From assembly GCA_046262355.1 (NCBI GenBank), contig JBHEMX010000101.1, forward strand, positions 1 to 64,000: 64,000 nt of DNA, read 5' to 3'. The position numbers were made by a program, and so were the translations under genes. Shown here piece after piece: positions 16,833 to 25,697 of the stretch (positions are counted from its first letter, which is position 1; each line of letters begins with the position of its first letter). The notes under the pieces are model-generated. The model did not search any database, was not told the origin of the DNA, and was given only the letters and a program-made list of their open reading frames with translations. Source of the DNA: DATADD01 sp046262355. GTDB taxonomy: Bacteria > Actinomycetota > CADDZG01 > WHSQ01.

Positions 16833-17402
16833 TCACCCGAGCACCTTGAGCGCCGATCTGATCACGGCCTCGACCGGTTCGTCGTCGCCGGCCTCCGTGA
16901 GCGCAGCGCGCACCTCCACCGGCGAGTAGCCGAGGTTCTCGAGCGCCGACCGGGCGCGCGCCAGCGCGTCGGGGTGCGAGCCGGCGACCTCGAGATCGGG
17001 GAGCGCGAAGCGGTCCTTTAGGTCCAGCAGGATCCGCTGCGCCGTCTTGTTGCCGATGCCGGGGACGGACGCTATCGAAGCCGCGTCGTCGGTCACCAGC
17101 AGGCGCCGGAACGCGTCGGGGGCGAACGCCGAGCACACCATCAGAGCGACGCGCGGACCGACCCCAGAGACGCCTAGAAGCCCCTCGAACATCGTTTGCT
17201 CGGACTCCGAGGCGAAGCCGTAGAGCGTGAGAGCGTCCTCGCGCACGTGCAGATGCGTCCACAGGCGGCAGCGTGCGCCGGTATCCGGCAGCGTCGCCAC
17301 CGTGGTGGCGGAGCAGATGAGGCGATAGCCCACGCCGCCGACGTCGAGGAAGCATCCGTCGGGCGTTCGGGCGGCGAGGTTGCCGCTGAGGAAGCCGATC
17401 AC
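16833..17402 (-). CDS. ruvA: Holliday junction DNA-binding protein RuvA
   Basis: Tetrameric protein that holds the Holliday junction and recruits RuvB. The 189-residue frame starts at a GTG giving the family's M-I-G-F-L-S-G; the longer frame upstream overlaps ruvC. Helix-hairpin-helix motifs (L-L-G-V-S-G-V-G-P and V-P-G-I-G-N-K-T-A) and the C-terminal RuvB-binding three-helix domain are visible. It is 16 bases after ruvC. Confidence 0.95.
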   Translation of the reverse strand: MIGFLSGNLAARTPDGCFLDVGGVGYRLICSATTVATLPDTGARCRLWTHLHVREDALTLYGFASESEQTMFEGLLGVSGVGPRVALMVCSAFAPDAFRRLLVTDDAASIASVPGIGNKTAQRILLDLKDRFALPDLEVAGSHPDALARARSALENLGYSPVEVRAALTEAGDDEPVEAVIRSALKVLG

Positions 17403-17418
17403 GGCGCCGCCGCCCGGA

Positions 17419-17916
17419 TCACTGCGCCGCTCGGATCGCGGCGGCGAGGCGGGTGCGGTTGAGGTGGCACAGCGCGAGAGCACACGCGTCCGCCGCGTCC
17501 GCGGGCGTGGGCGGACGCGCCAGGCGCAGGAGCTGCGTGACCATGGCTTGGACCTGGTGCTTGCCGGCGTTGCCCACCCCCACGACGGACTGCTTGACCT
17601 CGAGAGGGGTGTAGTCGACCACCTCCAACCCGAGCTCGGCCGCGCTCGCAAGCGCCACGCCGGACGCCTGTCCCACCGCCATCGCCGTCTTCGCGTTCGA
17701 GTTGAAGAAGAGGCGCTCGATCGCGGCCACCTGCGGCTCGTGCGCCGTCACGATCGTCTCGAGGGCCCGCCCCAGCCGCGCGAGCCTGAGCGCCTGACCG
17801 TCCGCGCGCGCGGTGCGAACCACGCCCACGGCGAGCGCCGTCATGCGGGCGCCGTGGCGCTCGACCACCGCGTAGCCGGTGGTCGCGATCCCAGGATCGA
17901 TCCCGATGACCCTCAT
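17419..17916 (-). CDS. ruvC: Holliday junction resolvase RuvC
   Basis: Endonuclease that cuts Holliday junctions. The 165-residue protein has the RNase H-like core with acidic residues in G-I-D-P-G (Asp7), A-I-E-R-L-F-F (Glu66) and the C-terminal D-A-A-D-A pair. It heads the ruvC-ruvA-ruvB run, downstream of yebC as in many bacteria. Confidence 0.95.
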   Translation of the reverse strand: MRVIGIDPGIATTGYAVVERHGARMTALAVGVVRTARADGQALRLARLGRALETIVTAHEPQVAAIERLFFNSNAKTAMAVGQASGVALASAAELGLEVVDYTPLEVKQSVVGVGNAGKHQVQAMVTQLLRLARPPTPADAADACALALCHLNRTRLAAAIRAAQ

Positions 17917-18311
17917 AGCGCCGCCCCGTAGGTTCTGTCGAACGCCTGTTCGTGCCAGCCTAGCGGAAGGGTGCGACCCGGGGCCGGGTTTCCCTCGCGG
18001 CGGATGCCGCGCACGCGCGCGCCGAGCGCGCCGTGCCGCGTCGTGCCGGGCGGCCCCCGAGCGTCGTCAGGTACGGGCGGCCTCCGAGCGTCCCCTGAGC
18101 CGGAGCGCAAGAGCGGCGCCACCGAGCGCCACGAGGATGGCGGCGGCGAGCGCCCAGCCGAGATCCTGTGCCCCGGACGAGGAGGAGGGTTCCGGTACCG
18201 CATCGCCGCCCACGGCCGGCACCCTCTGGTCGAGCCCGAGAAGGTCGAGATCGGGCATCAGGACCATCGAGACCGGCCACCAGCCGTCGTCGCTGTGGCC
18301 CCGGCGTCGGA
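17917..18311. other. Gap between yebC and ruvC
   Basis: 395 bases between two conserved genes on the same strand. The only coding signal I find is the possible membrane peptide at 18067-18267. The remaining 150 bases next to ruvC hold no recognisable gene, RNA or terminator. Confidence 0.5.
18067..18267 (-). CDS. Possible single-span membrane peptide
   Basis: A 66-residue reading frame between yebC and ruvC. Its second half is a clean hydrophobic helix (L-G-W-A-L-A-A-A-I-L-V-A-L-G-G) followed by a basic end (R-L-R-G-R), the layout of a tail-anchored or single-pass peptide. The start is uncertain: the ATG has no strong ribosome site. High GC makes chance reading frames common, so this is only a candidate. 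Confidence 0.35.
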   Translation of the reverse strand: MVLMPDLDLLGLDQRVPAVGGDAVPEPSSSSGAQDLGWALAAAILVALGGAALALRLRGRSEAART

Positions 18312-19058
18312 TCAGGCGGTCGACGCGAGGACCTCGTCGGGGATGTCGAAGTTCGCATAGACCTCTTGCACGTCGTCGAGCTCTTCGAGGCCGTCGAGGA
18401 GATGCAGCACCTTCTTGGCGACCGAGCCCTCCAACGCCACGGTCGACTTCGGCACCCGCGTGAGCTCGCTCGACTCGACGACGATCCCGGCGGACTCGAG
18501 AGCATCGCGCACCGCTCTGACGGCGTCCGGCGGAGTGATCACCTCGATCGACCCGTCGGAGCCGCCCACGTCCTCGGCGCCCGCGTCCGCCGCCGCGAGG
18601 AAGACATCGTCCTCGGACGCCGAGGTCTTGGCGACGATCACGATCCCCTTGGGCTCGAACATCCACGACACGGCTCCCGGCTCGGCGAGCTTGCCCCCAC
18701 CTCCGTTGAACGCGCCCCTGACGTCCTGCGCCGCCCGGTTGCGATTGTTGGTGAGGCACCGCACGAGGATCGCGACGCCCCCGGGACCATAGCCCTCGTA
18801 GGAGATCTCCTCGTAGGATTCACCCTGGAGCGCGCCGGTGCCGCGCTTGATGGCGCGCTCGATGTTGTCGTTGGGGACCGAGCTCTCCTTCGCCTTCTGC
18901 ACCGCCGACGCGAGCGTGGGATTGCCGTCGATGCTCCCGCCGCCCGCGCGCGCCGCGACCTCCACGTAGCGCAGCAGTTTGCCCCACAGCTTCGACCGCT
19001 GGGCATCCGCCGCACCCTTTTTGCGCTTGATCGTCGACCACTTCGAGTGCCCCGACAT
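18312..19058 (-). CDS. yebC: YebC/PmpR-family protein
   Basis: A 248-residue member of the YebC family, known both as transcription regulators and as helpers of ribosomes stalled on polyproline. The start M-S-G-H-S-K-W-S-T-I-K and the G-Y-G-P-G-G-V-A motif are diagnostic. It overlaps pdxT by one base and sits in the usual pdxS-pdxT-yebC-ruvC order. Confidence 0.95.
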   Translation of the reverse strand: MSGHSKWSTIKRKKGAADAQRSKLWGKLLRYVEVAARAGGGSIDGNPTLASAVQKAKESSVPNDNIERAIKRGTGALQGESYEEISYEGYGPGGVAILVRCLTNNRNRAAQDVRGAFNGGGGKLAEPGAVSWMFEPKGIVIVAKTSASEDDVFLAAADAGAEDVGGSDGSIEVITPPDAVRAVRDALESAGIVVESSELTRVPKSTVALEGSVAKKVLHLLDGLEELDDVQEVYANFDIPDEVLASTA

Positions 19059-19639
19059 CAGCCGCCGGACTCCTCGACCATCTTCACGAACAGCTCGTGC
19101 AGGCGCGCATCACCGGTCATCTCCGGATGGAAGCTCGACGCGAGAAGAGGCCCTTGGCGCACCAGCACCGCCTTGTCGTCGCAGCGCGCCAGCACCTCGA
19201 CGTCGTCGCCGAGCCGCTCGATCGCGGGGGCCCTTATGAACACCGCCCGGAACGGCTCCTCCAAACCGGTCACCTGGATGTCTGCCTCGAACGAATCGAG
19301 TTGACGTCCGTAGGCGTTGCGACGCACGGAGACATCCATGAGCCCGAGCCGGTGCGGGGCATCTTGCGCGCCCACGATCTCGCCGGCCATGAGGATCAAC
19401 CCGGCGCATGTGCCGTACAGCGGCATACCCCCGTCGGTGGCCTCCCTGAGCGGCTCGAGGAGGTCGAAGCGTTCGAGCAGCTTGCCCATCGTTGTCGACT
19501 CGCCGCCCGGCAGAACGAGAGCGTCGAGGGCGGCGATGTCCTCGGAGTGCTTGACCACGATGGCGGTGGCACCGGCCGTCTCGAGCGCGCGCACGTGCTC
19601 ACGCACGTCGCCCTGCAACCCGAGAACCCCTATCTTCAT
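19058..19639 (-). CDS. pdxT: Pyridoxal 5'-phosphate synthase glutaminase PdxT
   Basis: Glutaminase subunit that feeds ammonia to PdxS for vitamin B6 synthesis. The 193-residue class I amidotransferase has G-V-L-G-L-Q-G-D at its start, L-P-G-G-E-S-T-T, the catalytic cysteine in Y-G-T-C-A-G-L and the H-P-E end of the triad. It follows pdxS by 2 bases. Confidence 0.95.
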   Translation of the reverse strand: MKIGVLGLQGDVREHVRALETAGATAIVVKHSEDIAALDALVLPGGESTTMGKLLERFDLLEPLREATDGGMPLYGTCAGLILMAGEIVGAQDAPHRLGLMDVSVRRNAYGRQLDSFEADIQVTGLEEPFRAVFIRAPAIERLGDDVEVLARCDDKAVLVRQGPLLASSFHPEMTGDARLHELFVKMVEESGG

Positions 19640-19641
19640 CT

Positions 19642-20538
19642 CTACCAGCCGCGCGTCGCCAGCCGCTCTGCCTGAGGGATCTGGTCGATGTTGATGCCCA
19701 CCATCGCGTCGCCGAGGCCGCGCGAGACCTTGGCGATGATGTCGGGGTCGTTGTGATACGTGGTCGCCTCGACGATCGCGCGGGCGCGGGTCGCAGGATC
19801 GCCCGACTTGAAGATGCCCGAGCCGACGAAGACTCCGTCGGCGCCGAGCTGCATCATGAGCGCCGCATCCGCCGGCGTCGCGAGGCCGCCGGCCGTGAAC
19901 AGAACCACTGGGAGCCGCCCGATGGACGCGATCTCTCGCACGATCTCGAAAGGAGCGCGCAGCTCCTTTGCGGCGGTCATCAGCTCTTCGCTGCCGAGCG
20001 TCGTCAGGCGCTTGATCTCCCCGCCGATCGCGCGCATGTGGCGGACGGCTTCGACGACGTTGCCGGTGCCCGCCTCACCTTTGGACCGGATCATCGCGGC
20101 ACCCTCACCGATGCGCCGCAGCGCCTCGCCGAGGTTCGTCGCGCCGCACACGAAAGGAACCGTGAAGTCCCACTTGAAGACGTGATTGGATTCGTCGGCG
20201 GGCGTGAGTACCTCGGACTCGTCGATGTAGTCGACGCCGAGGGACTGCAACACCTGCGCCTCGACGAAGTGCCCGATCCGACACTTCGCCATGACCGGGA
20301 CCGACACCGCGTCGACGATCTCGGCCACCTTCTCGGGGTCGGCCATGCGCACGACCCCGCCCTCTGCGCGTATGTCCGCCGGCACGCGCTCCAGCGCCAT
20401 CACGGCGACCGCGCCGGCGTCCTCTGCGATCGTCGCCTGCTCCGCGTTCGTGACGTCCATGATGACGCCACCCTTGAGCATCTCGGCAAGCCCGCGCTTC
20501 ACGCGCGCCCCGCCCGTCTCCCTGAAAGCTTCGGCCAT
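19642..20538 (-). CDS. pdxS: Pyridoxal 5'-phosphate synthase subunit PdxS
   Basis: Builds pyridoxal phosphate from ribose 5-phosphate, glyceraldehyde 3-phosphate and ammonia. The 298-residue TIM barrel has the expected K-R-G-L-A-E-M-L-K-G-G-V-I-M-D-V start with the substrate-binding lysine, the V-M-A-K-C-R-I-G-H segment and the G-V-F-V-G-S-G-I-F phosphate loop. The ATG beginning M-A-E-A-F is preferred over a GTG four codons earlier because GAGGA lies just ahead of it. Confidence 0.94.
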   Translation of the reverse strand: MAEAFRETGGARVKRGLAEMLKGGVIMDVTNAEQATIAEDAGAVAVMALERVPADIRAEGGVVRMADPEKVAEIVDAVSVPVMAKCRIGHFVEAQVLQSLGVDYIDESEVLTPADESNHVFKWDFTVPFVCGATNLGEALRRIGEGAAMIRSKGEAGTGNVVEAVRHMRAIGGEIKRLTTLGSEELMTAAKELRAPFEIVREIASIGRLPVVLFTAGGLATPADAALMMQLGADGVFVGSGIFKSGDPATRARAIVEATTYHNDPDIIAKVSRGLGDAMVGINIDQIPQAERLATRGW

Positions 20539-20681
20539 GATGGTCCTCACCGTCCCTGGGATCAGGCCTTCGCCGGATCAAGAGATCCGACCCATCGGCA
20601 GCTCCAAGTCGCGCTCGAGCCGCTCCTCGACCCCTCGATCGTACCAGTGACGTGAGCGGTCCCCCATTGCCCCGAGGCGCC

Positions 20682-21716
20682 TTAGCGAACGGTGACGGAC
20701 CCCTTGACCTCGCCCTTGGACGAGGGCACGAGCTCAACCCAGATGGCGCCCACGTCGAACGAGAACGGCTTGCCGCCGCGCGTCGTGAACAGCGCCGGCC
20801 TGCCCGCCTTGGCTATCTTCCACTCGCCCTTCAGCACACGCCCGTCGCGGAACAGCCACGCCTTGCCGCGACCCTCGAGCGAGATGTCCGGCGAAGGGTT
20901 GCCAGCAGGATCGACGATCTTCCTCGAGTTGTCGACCTCCACCTGCTGGACGACGACGTTGGGAACGCCGATCTGCGCGCCGGCCTTGGTCATGAACGGC
21001 TCGCCCGCCTCCCAGCGCTTCCACTCGCCGCCTTTCCAGCGATACTCGATCGAGTTCGACGCGGTGAAGTGCACCGTGACGGAGCGCACCTTCTTGGCAT
21101 CGGGCGGTGGCTCGCCGAACTCGAAGACCCCTCGTCGGGGAGCCTTTCGCTTGGATCTCGGCGCCTCGGCGCGTACCTTGGAGACGTCGGCGAACAGGTT
21201 GTGTATCTCGAGCGTCCCCGGTGGTATGCGGAAGAACGCGTCTCCACCGTTGAGCTCGTTGATCGCGGCCATCTTGTTCTGGCGGAGCTCGCCCTCGACT
21301 ATCGAGTTCGCGCCGGAGTAGCCGATGATGCGAGTGAACGCGAGGGCGATCTTGGGATCGTCGAAGCGCGCGCTGCGGACGGGCCCGGCGCGCTCGCTGT
21401 CGCCGCAGTGGAAGATAGCCATGAATCGAGTGATGCCTCCCTCGACGATCTCTTCGTAGACGAGGTCGGCGTCCTCGAGCCCGCTCTGCGGTCGCGCCTC
21501 GCGCGAGTTCTCGATCTTCACGGCCACGGCGGCGCGCTCCACCTCGACCCCGCGCGGAACCTCCTCGCCGGTCAGCGGGCAGACGGGTTCCTCTTTCTCC
21601 GCCGCCTGCTCGGCGGGCTCCCCCACGTTCGCGCTCGGCGAGTCGTCGTCGCTGCACGCGGCGATGACCAGCGCGCACAGCACCACAACGACAACGAGCG
21701 TGCGGCTACTTCTCAT
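20682..21716 (-). CDS. DUF3048 lipoprotein
   Basis: A 344-residue exported protein with a signal ending V-I-A-A-C, a lipobox, followed by a D/S-rich linker and a DUF3048 domain. Family landmarks are C-P-L-T-G, V-K-I-E-N, the A-D-L-V-Y-E-E-I-V-E-G-G-I-T-R-F block and P-V-R-S-A-R. DUF3048 proteins are secreted and structurally known, but their role is unclear; a link to the cell envelope has been proposed. The ATG is chosen because it overlaps the end of the upstream DUF3048 gene by 11 bases. Confidence 0.9.
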   Translation of the reverse strand: MRSSRTLVVVVVLCALVIAACSDDDSPSANVGEPAEQAAEKEEPVCPLTGEEVPRGVEVERAAVAVKIENSREARPQSGLEDADLVYEEIVEGGITRFMAIFHCGDSERAGPVRSARFDDPKIALAFTRIIGYSGANSIVEGELRQNKMAAINELNGGDAFFRIPPGTLEIHNLFADVSKVRAEAPRSKRKAPRRGVFEFGEPPPDAKKVRSVTVHFTASNSIEYRWKGGEWKRWEAGEPFMTKAGAQIGVPNVVVQQVEVDNSRKIVDPAGNPSPDISLEGRGKAWLFRDGRVLKGEWKIAKAGRPALFTTRGGKPFSFDVGAIWVELVPSSKGEVKGSVTVR

Positions 21717-22743
21717 AGGAGAACGACCCCTTGACATCGCCCTTGTCGCTCGGCACCAGCTCGACCCAGGTGTTGCCCGGGTGCAGCATCATCTCGTCCC
21801 CCGACCTCGTCTCGAACCGCACCGCGTCCTCGATCGAATCGCGCTCCCACCTGCCGGCGATCGCGCGACCATCGCGGAACAGCACGGCGCGCCCCGATCC
21901 AGTGCGGTCGGCTATCTCGATCGACGGGTTGCCCGCCACATCGACGATCGTCTTGGAGAAGTCGACCTCGTGCTCCTCGATCAAGACATTGTCGACCGCG
22001 ATCTGCTTGCCCGACTCCGCGACGAACGGCGCGCCGGATTGCGAGCGATGCCATGCGCCCTCGCTCCACTCGTAGGTGATCGTCGTCGCACCGCTGAAGT
22101 TGATCGTCATGGTGCTCGCCTTCTTGGCCTTGCCCTCGAGAGCGCCGAAGTTGTAGGACTCGCCGGGAGGGGCGTCGTCGAACTTCTTGCTCCCGGCCTT
22201 GCGAACCTTGGTCGCATCCGCGTAGAGCGTGTGCTCGCTGGTGATGCCCTCTCTCGCCACCCGCTGCATGGCGCCGCCTGCCTCGCTCTCAGTGATCATC
22301 ACGATCTCGGCCTTCTTCAGTGCGTCGAGCACAGGCTGGTTGGCGCCGGAGAAGGCGAGTATGCGCGTCGTCGGCGTCATGATCGAGGGGTCGACGAGGC
22401 GGGCGCTCCGAACCGGCCCGGCCTTCCTGGAGTCGGTGCAGTGATAGATCGCCATGAAGCGGGTGATGCCGCCCTCCACCGCTTCCTCGTAGACGATGTC
22501 CGCCTTCTCGAGCCCGGACAGCGGATAGGCGACCGCAGCGTTCTCGACCTTCACCGCCACGGCCGGGCGCTCGAGGATGCTCTCGTTCTTGGGCTCCACG
22601 CCCGTGAGGGGACAGGTCTTGGGCTCGAGCACCGCGCCGAGGACGGGGACGTCGGCCCCGCGCCCCGACAACAGGAGGTAGGCGAGGACGGCGACCACCG
22701 CGACGCCCCCGGCGATCGCTGCTGCTCTCCACTGCGTCGACAT
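21706..22743 (-). CDS. DUF3048 membrane-anchored protein
   Basis: A 345-residue paralogue of the next gene. It has an uncleaved-looking N-terminal membrane helix (A-G-G-V-A-V-V-A-V-L-A-Y-L-L-L) instead of a lipobox, then the same DUF3048 landmarks: C-P-L-T-G, V-K-V-E-N and A-D-I-V-Y-E-E-A-V-E-G-G-I-T-R-F. The start M-S-T-Q-W-R is used; the longer frame upstream is arginine- and proline-rich and has no support. The tandem pair differs in membrane anchoring, which suggests divided labour on the outer face of the membrane. Confidence 0.88.
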   Translation of the reverse strand: MSTQWRAAAIAGGVAVVAVLAYLLLSGRGADVPVLGAVLEPKTCPLTGVEPKNESILERPAVAVKVENAAVAYPLSGLEKADIVYEEAVEGGITRFMAIYHCTDSRKAGPVRSARLVDPSIMTPTTRILAFSGANQPVLDALKKAEIVMITESEAGGAMQRVAREGITSEHTLYADATKVRKAGSKKFDDAPPGESYNFGALEGKAKKASTMTINFSGATTITYEWSEGAWHRSQSGAPFVAESGKQIAVDNVLIEEHEVDFSKTIVDVAGNPSIEIADRTGSGRAVLFRDGRAIAGRWERDSIEDAVRFETRSGDEMMLHPGNTWVELVPSDKGDVKGSFSYEK

Positions 22744-22936
22744 CCTTCGAGGCCTCCCCGGAACTGCACGGCTGTATGCGGTTAGACACCGCGCGCTCCG
22801 CGCGGTTGCGCAGAGGCGGGCGGCGGCCCGAGACGGCTCGTGGTGTGCCCCGGGCGCGGGCGACGGAGGTGCCCTCGGGCGCGGCAAGTTATCACGGCGC
22901 TCGGCCCCAGCCCCGGAAATCGAGGCCGCAGGACCC

Positions 22937-23644
22937 TCAGAGGTCGCCGAGGGTCCGCACCCGCCCCTCTCGGGGGCGGTGCCACGGCCCCTCGGCGACG
23001 AACCAGAAGGGCTCGTGGCGGCGCCCCGGCTCGGCCTTGGCGATGGCCGCCTCGAGCGCCGGCGGGTACCTGGTGAGCGCCGCTGCGGTCACGTCCTCGC
23101 CGTTGCCGACCAGCGCACCCACCGGCCGGGCCGCGAACGGGAAGGCGGCGGCGATGGACTCGGCCACGAGCGGCGAGCGGGCCATCCGCACGAGGCAATG
23201 GGCGATCACCGCCTCGAGCTCCGTGCGCGTGTAGCGCTCGAGCAGGGAGCGGGTCACCCCCAGGCAGAGGCGGCCCTGGGCGCGGCACACGAGGGCGTTA
23301 GGACCCCCCTCCGGGATGACCCACAGGGCCGGGGTTGCGATGCCGAGGTCCGCCGCCAGGCCGGCGGCGAGGTTCACGAGCCGAGGAGCGCCGGAGCTCT
23401 CGACGCGCGCCGCCTCGAGCGAGCGGAGAGCGCGCCGGCCCTGAGCGTTCGTCCACCACCACCCGGCTCCCCCCAGCGCCGCGAGCACGACGATGCCGGC
23501 GAGCGGAGCGACGAAGATCGCCGCGCCCAGCGCCAGGGCGATCCCGCCGCCCACGATCGGAGCCAGCGCCCGCCCGAGCTCGGCGCGACCGGGTGCGGGG
23601 GCGCTCGGAGCGTCCCAGCCCGGGGGCTCCCGGCTCCCGGTCAT
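22937..23644 (-). CDS. M48-like membrane protein lacking the zinc motif
   Basis: A 235-residue protein with two close membrane helices (residues 28-60) and a cytoplasmic domain laid out like an M48/HtpX peptidase. Where M48 enzymes have L-E-A-V-L-A-H-E-L-A-H, this has L-E-A-V-I-A-H-C-L-V-R: one His remains, but the Glu and second His are gone, so it cannot bind zinc in the usual way. The GVTRSLLERYTRTELEAV region before it is typical of M48. It overlaps pimA by 4 bases and is read with the PIM operon, so I infer an envelope role without proteolysis. Confidence 0.7.
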   Translation of the reverse strand: MTGSREPPGWDAPSAPAPGRAELGRALAPIVGGGIALALGAAIFVAPLAGIVVLAALGGAGWWWTNAQGRRALRSLEAARVESSGAPRLVNLAAGLAADLGIATPALWVIPEGGPNALVCRAQGRLCLGVTRSLLERYTRTELEAVIAHCLVRMARSPLVAESIAAAFPFAARPVGALVGNGEDVTAAALTRYPPALEAAIAKAEPGRRHEPFWFVAEGPWHRPREGRVRTLGDL

Positions 23645-24759
23645 CCGAGCCCCGGGCGGACCCTGCCCCCGGTGGAGGCCTCGTAGATGCGCTCGACGTT
23701 GGCCGCGAGGCGAGGCCACGCGAACCTCGTCGCCACCGCGCAGCTCGCGCGCCGCATCTCGTCCGCCCGGGCCTCGTCGGTGACCACCGCCCTGAGCTTC
23801 GCGGCGAGGCCGCGCGCGTCGCCCACCGGGAAGAACGCCGCCGCGTCGCCCGCCACGGTGCGGAACGCAGGCAGGTCCGAGCACACGACGGGCGCGCTGG
23901 CGGCCATCGCCTCGAGCAGGACGATGCCGAAGGACTCGCCGCCGAGGCCCGGAGCGCAGTAGACGTCGGCGCGTCGATACGCGCCGGGAAGCTCGGCGTC
24001 GGAGGGGGAACCGAGCCATACCACGGGCACCCGCAGGCTCCGGGCGAGCACGCGCGCCGGGATCGCCTCGGGCCCCTCCCCCGCCACGACCAGCGTGAGG
24101 TCGAGATCGCGCAGGAAGCGCATCGCGTGGATCGCGATGTCGAGGCCCTTGCGTGGCTCCAGCCGGCCCGCGAACAGGACCTTCTTGCCGGGGCCCCAGT
24201 CCAGCGGCTGTGCGCGCGCGAAGCGGCCGACCTCCACCCCGTTCGGCGTGATCGTGTAATCGCCCGGGAAATAGTGCGACACGAGGACCCGAGCGGCATC
24301 CGACACGGCCGTCCGGCAGGTCAGCCTGCGCACGGCCCGATCGAGCAGGGCGCGCGAGGCACCGTAGCCGAGGCTCCTGGGCGCGGACGCGTGGAACGTT
24401 CCGATCGTGGGCGCCGAGGTGTTCAGGAGCGCCAGCAGCGACACGCTCGGGATGAGCGGCTCGTGCAGGTGAACGACGTCGGGCTCGAACTCCCGCAAGG
24501 CGCGCCTCGTGGCCGCGCCCGCGCCCGGCCCGAAGGCCAGCGGCGCCACCGATCCGTTCGCCGGCACGGGTAGGGAGCGCCCGACGAAGGTGGCGCCGCC
24601 GGGCGGGGCGGCGCCCGGGCGCGCCGAGCGCGCCGCCCTGGGGGCCAGGACCTCGGTCGCATGGCCGCGCGCCCGGAGGCTGTTCGCGAGTGCCCTGACG
24701 TGGGACTGCACGCCGCCGTAGCGGTCCCACGCGTAGGGGCACACGAGCGCAACCCTCAC
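23641..24759 (-). CDS. pimA: GDP-mannose phosphatidylinositol mannosyltransferase PimA-like
   Basis: A GT4 (GT-B fold) glycosyltransferase that in mycobacteria adds the first mannose to phosphatidylinositol. The 372-residue protein starts at a GTG overlapping the acyltransferase stop by 4 bases. It shows C-P-Y-A-W-D-R-Y-G-G-V-Q-S-H, H-L-H-E-P-L-I-P-S, V-L-F-A-G-R-L-E-P-R-K-G and E-S-F-G-I-V-L-L-E-A-M-A. The PIP synthase-acyltransferase-PimA order supports the assignment. Confidence 0.88.
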   Translation of the reverse strand: MRVALVCPYAWDRYGGVQSHVRALANSLRARGHATEVLAPRAARSARPGAAPPGGATFVGRSLPVPANGSVAPLAFGPGAGAATRRALREFEPDVVHLHEPLIPSVSLLALLNTSAPTIGTFHASAPRSLGYGASRALLDRAVRRLTCRTAVSDAARVLVSHYFPGDYTITPNGVEVGRFARAQPLDWGPGKKVLFAGRLEPRKGLDIAIHAMRFLRDLDLTLVVAGEGPEAIPARVLARSLRVPVVWLGSPSDAELPGAYRRADVYCAPGLGGESFGIVLLEAMAASAPVVCSDLPAFRTVAGDAAAFFPVGDARGLAAKLRAVVTDEARADEMRRASCAVATRFAWPRLAANVERIYEASTGGRVRPGLG

Positions 24760-25697
24760 GAGCTCCTCCGATCCTCGAGCCACACCGGCTGGAAGACGTG
24801 CCACTCCTCGGGCCTGCGCGCCACGTAGCGCTCGAACTCGGACGCGATCTTCTGCGTGAGCTCGCCGAGGGCCGGGGGGCCGCGCTCCGAGGGAAGCTCG
24901 ATCGCCTCTCCGACCTCGGCCTCCCAGCCGCGCGTGCCGTCCGGCCGCCGCACGCCGTAGACGCCCACGACCAGGAGGGGCACCCCGGCCCGCAGCGCCA
25001 CCGACGCGGGCCCCACGGGAAGCGTCGACCTGGCGCCGAAGAAGTCCACCTCTATGCCGCGCCCGCTGAGGTCACGATCCCCCAGTATCGCGACCAATCT
25101 GCCCTGCTTCACGTCCTCGACGAGCTTGGTGGTCACGCCCGGAAGCGCAGGATAGATCGTCATCCCGAGGCGCGCACGATGCTCGCAGAAGAACTCGAAG
25201 AGCCGGCGGGGCCTCAGCACCTCTGCGATCGTGATCGCCGGGCGGCCGCTGGCGGCGACCCACGCGCCGGCCGCGTCCCAGTTGCCCAGGTGGCCCACGA
25301 CGATCACCGCTCCCCCGCGCGCCCGAGCTTCGTCGAGGCGCTCGATGTGGTGACAGGTGAAGCGCTCGAGGAAGAACCCAGGGGATGCGCGCGCGAGACG
25401 AAAGGTCTCGAGCCAGTAGCGCGCATAGGAACGGTACGCGTCCCCCACCAGCTTCTCGAGCCGAGGCGATCCCGGGAGCTCCCCGGTCACCCGGGCGAGG
25501 TTGCGCCCGACGATCGCTCGCTTGCGCGGCGAAAGGTACATCTGCACGGTGCCGAGGAGGTTGGCCATGGCATAGGCGAGGCCCTCGGGAAGGGCCTGAG
25601 CGAGCGCCGAGCCTCCCCTGTAGAGGTAGTAGACGAGCTGGATGAGGCGCCCCTCGTCCGGGAAACCATCCCGGGCGGCGCGCCCCTTAGACGACAC
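24756..25697 (-). CDS. PatA-like lipid acyltransferase
   Basis: A 313-residue membrane-associated acyltransferase of the HtrB/LpxL superfamily. In mycobacteria the homologue next to pimA acylates the mannose of PIMs. The catalytic H-x4-D motif is seen as G-H-L-G-N-W-D near residue 137, and the G-V-P-L-L-V-V-G-V-Y strand is typical. The GTG start overlaps the PIP synthase stop by 11 bases. Confidence 0.88.
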   Translation of the reverse strand: MSSKGRAARDGFPDEGRLIQLVYYLYRGGSALAQALPEGLAYAMANLLGTVQMYLSPRKRAIVGRNLARVTGELPGSPRLEKLVGDAYRSYARYWLETFRLARASPGFFLERFTCHHIERLDEARARGGAVIVVGHLGNWDAAGAWVAASGRPAITIAEVLRPRRLFEFFCEHRARLGMTIYPALPGVTTKLVEDVKQGRLVAILGDRDLSGRGIEVDFFGARSTLPVGPASVALRAGVPLLVVGVYGVRRPDGTRGWEAEVGEAIELPSERGPPALGELTQKIASEFERYVARRPEEWHVFQPVWLEDRRSS

